Shown here: in pieces, positions 6,328 to 9,020 of the stretch | Numbering within the stretch: the stretch's first letter is position 1 | How the letters are laid out: every line of letters starts with the position of its first letter | DNA from: Nitrospira sp. | GTDB lineage: Bacteria; Nitrospirota; Nitrospiria; Nitrospirales; Nitrospiraceae | Length of the DNA stretch: 9,020 nucleotides | Direction of reading: 5' to 3' | NCBI GenBank assembly: GCA_024998705.1 | Contig: JACOEF010000193.1 | Coordinates: forward strand, 1-9,020 | The notes under the pieces: generated by a model | The model's input: the letters and a program-made list of their open reading frames with translations, nothing else | Database searches by the model: none | Told to the model about the DNA's origin: nothing | Translations under genes and position numbers: made by a program

Positions 6328-6414
6328 CTCTATGGGTCTCCGTTCTACAGTCGGCCCTTCGGCTGGGGACCACGATATTATCGGCCTTATTACGGACGAT
6401 GGCATCGACATTAG
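6328..6414 (+). pseudogene. In-frame coding tail beyond the TGA of the 5923 gene
   Basis: After TGA 6325-6327 the same frame runs on for 28 sense codons to TAG 6412-6414 and encodes a Tyr/Arg/Gly/Trp-rich stretch (LYGSPFYSRPFGWG, then repeated YY and R residues ending GRWHRH). The composition continues that of the last 25 residues before the TGA, so this is almost certainly the original C-terminus of a 163-codon gene. One base change (TGA from TGG, CGA or GGA) explains it. Not counted as an independent gene: it has no start or ribosome site. Confidence 0.7.
6335..6371 (+). other. Imperfect stem-loop just downstream of the in-frame TGA
   Basis: GGTCTC (6335-6340) pairs with GGGACC (6366-6371) with one G-U pair; after a 7-base bulge CAGTCG (6348-6353) pairs with CGGCTG (6360-6365), also with one G-U, leaving a 6-base loop. 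It starts seven bases after the TGA. It may be chance in GC-rich coding DNA. Confidence 0.3.
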
Positions 6415-6585
6415 CAGGCAGAGTCGCCCCCACCCCACCTGACCCTGGCCGAGACTATACGTCGTTCTCCACCCGGCGCGCTGACGAGGCGGCGACGGCA
6501 CGTTGCGCGTGAGATCCACCTCCCCTGTCTTTTCTCCCTTCGCTCAATCCCTCGCCACACCCCACATCCACAGCTCACGCGATGC

Positions 6586-6597
6586 CGTAGGGCTACG
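6586..6597. repeat. Short palindrome CGTAG-GG-CTACG
   Basis: Perfect 5-base arms with a 2-base centre in the 289-base gap 6415-6703. The preceding bases (ATGCCGTAGGG, 6582-6592) match 4680-4690 exactly over 11 bases, near the symporter promoter. Apart from this and the palindrome at 6667 I see nothing in the gap; no gene on either strand. Confidence 0.3.
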
Positions 6598-6666
6598 ACA
6601 CGAGGCGCGTTTCTCGCCACATCGACCCGACTCCGATCAGCGAACTCAGGTGACGCGCAGGAGAAC

Positions 6667-6684
6667 TGTATGGTAAACCATACA
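6667..6684. promoter_or_regulatory. 18-base palindromic operator candidate upstream of the ankyrin gene
   Basis: TGTATGGT-AA-ACCATACA: perfect 8-base arms with a 2-base centre, ending 19 bases before GTG 6704 and 37 before GTG 6722. The arms and spacing are typical of a dimeric repressor or activator site, and TATGGT (6669-6674) could itself act as a -10 box, so binding would block transcription. As RNA it would be an A/U-rich stem without a T-run, a poor terminator. I do not recognise the regulator. Confidence 0.55.
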
Positions 6685-6703
6685 CCGCCTCAAAACCTCC
6701 TGA

Positions 6704-8806
6704 GTGCCTTGTTGGGGACCCGTGTTTCGCTTGCACTACAGCACCGGCGTTGCCTGCGCCATTCTTCTCTGGCTGTGCGGACCCCCATCCGTCGGTGACG
6801 CTCGCCCCGACCAACCGCAAGCCAAGCTCTCCACATCCGTAACCCGTTCAGAGCGATCGATTCATAAGGCCCTGACAGAGGGAGCACTGCTCCACGCCCG
6901 GCAACTGATCAACCAGGGCGCAAACATCGAAGCACGAAACAGCCAGGGCGCAACGCCACTCATTACCGCGGCGGGACGAGGCAATCTGACACTCGTCACT
7001 CTGCTGCTGAACCAGCAGGCGCGGGTTGAGGCTACGGATCGGGCTGGGAATACGGCTCTGCACGAAGCCAGCTTGTATGGGCGAGCGGATTGCGTCGAAG
7101 TGCTCCTGACAACTGGAGCCCAGACTTCGACCCGAAATGCCCTCACCTTCACCCCGCTGCATCAGGCCGTCCGGCGATTTTGGGAACTCTCCGGTGAATC
7201 CCGCGCGGATCGATTAGCCCAACAGGCCAAGGTCATCGGGATACTCCTCCGCCATGGAGCCGATCCTGAGCTCACAGACGTGAACGGACGAACACCTCTG
7301 ACCCTCGCGGTGGAGAGCAACAACGGTTCGCTGCGGCACGCGTTCAAGCACTCTCTCCCAGAGGCTGGAACGACGGTCACCGTCGCAGCACCTCCCCCTT
7401 CGCCGGCCGCACAACCCCAAACGTCACGGAGCGTAGCGCCCCCTCCCGCCCTCGCCCAAAGGACCGACGCAAGCGCTGTCCCGAACGACAACCCGGCTCC
7501 ATCCCAGTCCGTCGAGCATCCCCGGCCCCTACCGTCGCCCGCACCACAACCGACCATGGCGTCGACCGAGAGCACCGAATCGGATCGAACAGCCATACTC
7601 ACTCCCCGCACTGCGCCGAGGGAATCCCCTTCGAAGCCCCCATCAGGAGAACCCCTGCCGCCCGCGACGCACATACCCCCGGCGGCAACCACGTCGACCG
7701 GTGTACCGGCGCCGCAACTCACACCACCGATAGCAACGCCAAACATGGCCACTGCCAGCCCGTCCCCGTCGACGCCACCGGAACCATTGCACACACACTC
7801 TCAACTGCCACCCCTGACATCGGAAAGCCCGCTTCCTCGGACGGTCGACATGCCGCCGGTCTCACAGGTTGCCGCTCTGCCGAATGCGGCTAACCCAGAC
7901 GTGCTCACCCCCTCGTCCACGACACCACCTGCATCAGCGGAGCCGCGCGCACAACATCTTCAGATGAACCAGGCAACGATCTCATCACCAGCACCGCCGA
8001 CCGACACACGTGACAGCCGGCCTGATGCGCCCCCTGTCGCGCCCCCCTCGCCGGAGCCACCATCTCGTAGCCTGGCGCCGACAATCGAGCCTGCCGAGGA
8101 GAGGCGCACGCCTCGACAACCACCTCAGTTCATACCGGCCGGCGAACCGACGTCTCCTCCATCCGCTCCGCCGACAGCCACCACCGACACCCCTGTCCGG
8201 ACGGTTCCGACGCCACAGCTCAACGCGAGCAGTCCGCCGCCCGATCGCGGAGCGGCGCCACCCGTCACGCCGGCCACAGACCGGACAGATGAGTCGCCAC
8301 CTGCTGATGAGCACCGTCCATGGCTGTTCCAGAGCCTTGGATTTGGGCTCGGCCTGGGATGGACACACAATCTCGGCCCCCGACGGGTGGATTCCGTGAC
8401 CGTGGTGAACGGCATCGTGCGCATCGACAATGAACGCAACGACCTGGTTCGATTCATGCCGGAAATGCATCTCTGGATCGACCGATGGGATGAGCAACGA
8501 TGGAGTTGGGGACCGTTTCTCACGGTCGCGCCGGGGTCGCGCGTCATCGATGCCGTGGGCTTCGGGCTCATGATGGGATACCGACCACATCGACAGGACC
8601 AATACAGTTTCAATTTGGGAATCGGTGGCACGTTGGACCTGGATACCCGAGTCCTGGGCGACGGGCTCATCGCCAATGAACCCTTACCGCCCCGGGAAAC
8701 CACGGCCCGCACGAAGCAGACCACCGCCGCCGGGCTCCTCGTGCTCTTTTCCGTCGGGTGGGATCTTGCCGCCCCTCACCGCGTCCCGCCGCACGATCGA
8801 CCCTAA
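6704..8806 (+). CDS. Exported ankyrin-repeat protein with long Pro-rich linker and C-terminal barrel-like domain
   Basis: A 700-residue protein (from GTG 6704) in three parts. A signal peptide (hydrophobic TGVACAILLWLCG, residues 14-26) is followed by ankyrin repeats: a degenerate one at about 50-80, clear ones at about 81-113 (GATPLITAAGRGN...LLLNQQA) and 114-146 (GNTALHEASLYGRADCVEVLL), one with an insertion at about 147-193 (FTPLHQA...LLRHGADPEL), and a last partial one at 194-215 (GRTPLTLAVE). Next comes a very long Pro/Thr/Ser/Ala-rich, probably disordered linker (about 225-537). The last 160 residues (from PWLFQSLGFGLGLGW) show alternating hydrophobic strands, WSWGPF, AVGFGLMMGYRP, SFNLGIGG, LGDGLIANEPLPPRET and a final strand, as in beta-barrel-like outer-membrane domains. 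Ankyrins bind proteins, so this may tether a periplasmic partner to the outer membrane (inference). No ATG exists near the start: GTG 6704 follows a TGA at 6701-6703; GTG 6722, with GGGGA at 6714-6718, gives a cleaner signal peptide and may be the true start. Confidence 0.85.
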   Translation: MPCWGPVFRLHYSTGVACAILLWLCGPPSVGDARPDQPQAKLSTSVTRSERSIHKALTEGALLHARQLINQGANIEARNSQGATPLITAAGRGNLTLVTLLLNQQARVEATDRAGNTALHEASLYGRADCVEVLLTTGAQTSTRNALTFTPLHQAVRRFWELSGESRADRLAQQAKVIGILLRHGADPELTDVNGRTPLTLAVESNNGSLRHAFKHSLPEAGTTVTVAAPPPSPAAQPQTSRSVAPPPALAQRTDASAVPNDNPAPSQSVEHPRPLPSPAPQPTMASTESTESDRTAILTPRTAPRESPSKPPSGEPLPPATHIPPAATTSTGVPAPQLTPPIATPNMATASPSPSTPPEPLHTHSQLPPLTSESPLPRTVDMPPVSQVAALPNAANPDVLTPSSTTPPASAEPRAQHLQMNQATISSPAPPTDTRDSRPDAPPVAPPSPEPPSRSLAPTIEPAEERRTPRQPPQFIPAGEPTSPPSAPPTATTDTPVRTVPTPQLNASSPPPDRGAAPPVTPATDRTDESPPADEHRPWLFQSLGFGLGLGWTHNLGPRRVDSVTVVNGIVRIDNERNDLVRFMPEMHLWIDRWDEQRWSWGPFLTVAPGSRVIDAVGFGLMMGYRPHRQDQYSFNLGIGGTLDLDTRVLGDGLIANEPLPPRETTARTKQTTAAGLLVLFSVGWDLAAPHRVPPHDRP

Positions 8807-8811
8807 TTCGC

Positions 8812-8830
8812 CGGCTGCGACCGCAGGCCG
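8812..8830 (+). terminator. Hairpin after the ankyrin gene
   Basis: CGGCTGC (8812-8818) pairs with GCAGGCCG (8823-8830) with one bulged G and a GACC loop, beginning five bases after the TAA. No T-run follows, so it is a weak or Rho-assisted terminator at most. Confidence 0.35.
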
Positions 8831-8847
8831 CCACACACCCGAAACCA

Positions 8848-8877
8848 TTGACGACACACGTACGTTCTGACTATGGT
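8848..8877 (+). promoter_or_regulatory. Candidate sigma70-type promoter of the reductase gene
   Basis: TTGACG (8848-8853, five of six consensus bases), an 18-base spacer, and TATGGT (8872-8877, four of six). Transcription would begin about 8884, giving a short leader that includes the ribosome site GGAG (8889-8892). The -10 box lies in the motif TATGGTGAACCA shared with the palindrome upstream of the ankyrin gene. Confidence 0.45.
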
Positions 8878-8901
8878 GAACCACCTCTGGAGAACAACCC
8901 A

Positions 8902-9020
8902 ATGGCGGGACAACCCCAGTTTCAAAACGAACAGACCGACACCGGTGAATTCAAACGGCAAGCCGATGCATTTCGGCATTGGGTTACCGAGGACGGACGC
9001 TCCGGCTACCCGGCGGCAGC
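8902..9020 (+). CDS. Glutathionyl-hydroquinone reductase / Omega-like glutathione S-transferase, N-terminal part (3' end outside window)
   Basis: The first 39 codons of a gene that runs off the window. ATG 8902 is preceded by GGAG (8889-8892) at nine bases and by a candidate promoter. The start resembles the N-terminus of the bacterial YqjG / yeast ECM4 family: TGEFKRQADAFRHWVTEDG (residues 14-32) matches the conserved G-x-F-x-R-x-x-S/A-x-F-R-x-W-V/L-x-x-D-G pattern. These cytoplasmic enzymes reduce glutathionyl-hydroquinones with glutathione and have an active-site Cys in a CPWAHR motif, which should lie just past the window end. The assignment rests on this N-terminal motif alone. Not in an operon with the ankyrin gene: 95 bases, a hairpin and a promoter separate them. 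Confidence 0.75.
   Translation, partial: MAGQPQFQNEQTDTGEFKRQADAFRHWVTEDGRSGYPAA

Noticed and set aside
6325..6371. TGA 6325 plus downstream stem-loop as a selenocysteine codon with a bacterial SECIS element
   Set aside because: The apical loop (6354-6359) lies at a plausible distance, but the region is a Tyr/Arg/Gly-rich structural tail with no redox motif, the stem is bulged with G-U pairs, and no selenoprotein family is recognised. A nonsense mutation or simple readthrough is more likely.
7162..7794. Long minus-strand frame of 210 codons, Gly/Val/Arg-rich
   Set aside because: It is the antisense shadow of the Pro/Thr/Ser-rich linker; its composition follows from that and no start signal is seen.
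1..9020. tRNA, rRNA, CRISPR, insertion sequence or attachment sites
   Set aside because: No cloverleaf-like segments, regularly spaced repeats, terminal inverted repeats with a transposase, or phage genes were found on reading both strands.

Overview
The window reads as an ordinary chromosomal segment from a GC-rich, Gram-negative-type bacterium (an outer-membrane FadL-type porin, several signal peptides, a probable outer-membrane barrel domain). The style of the genes, namely an orphan hybrid sensor kinase, a FadL porin with a cysteine-bearing loop, and small exported Tyr/Arg-rich and Lys-rich proteins, would fit the Nitrospirota (Nitrospira-like). That is an inference from general resemblance; there is no marker gene here to prove it. 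I see no rRNA, tRNA, CRISPR array, transposase or integrase.

Layout. Positions 1-491 hold the 3' end of a FadL/OmpP1 fatty-acid porin. Positions 608-2968 encode a membrane-bound hybrid histidine kinase (six TM segments, PAS, HisKA/HATPase, receiver). Convergent to it, on the minus strand, is a sodium:solute symporter (3156-4595) with its own candidate promoter. Upstream of that, also on the minus strand, is a small exported Lys/Glu/Ala-rich protein built on an 11-residue repeat (4776-5051). Divergent from it is a 76-residue putative exported protein (5260-5490). A gene-poor stretch follows (5491-5922). Next come a secreted coiled-coil protein whose frame is cut by a TGA and continues as a Tyr/Arg/Gly-rich tail (5923-6327, tail to 6414), a large exported ankyrin / proline-rich / beta-barrel-like protein (6704-8806), and the first 39 codons of a glutathionyl-hydroquinone reductase-like gene (8902 to the window end), which lacks its 3' part.

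How the parts relate. Five of the eight genes encode envelope or exported products, so the region looks like an accessory cell-envelope/stress neighbourhood and not one pathway or operon. Nearly every gene seems to have its own upstream region. The most notable signals are: (i) the in-frame TGA at 6325-6327 with an intact-looking coding tail behind it; (ii) an 18-base near-perfect palindrome at 6667-6684 whose core recurs in front of the reductase gene at 8872 and, less convincingly, over the start codon at 5922; (iii) the unusual three-part architecture of the ankyrin protein; and (iv) the LEA-like 11-residue periodicity of the small exported protein. I did not find a clear new multi-gene system.
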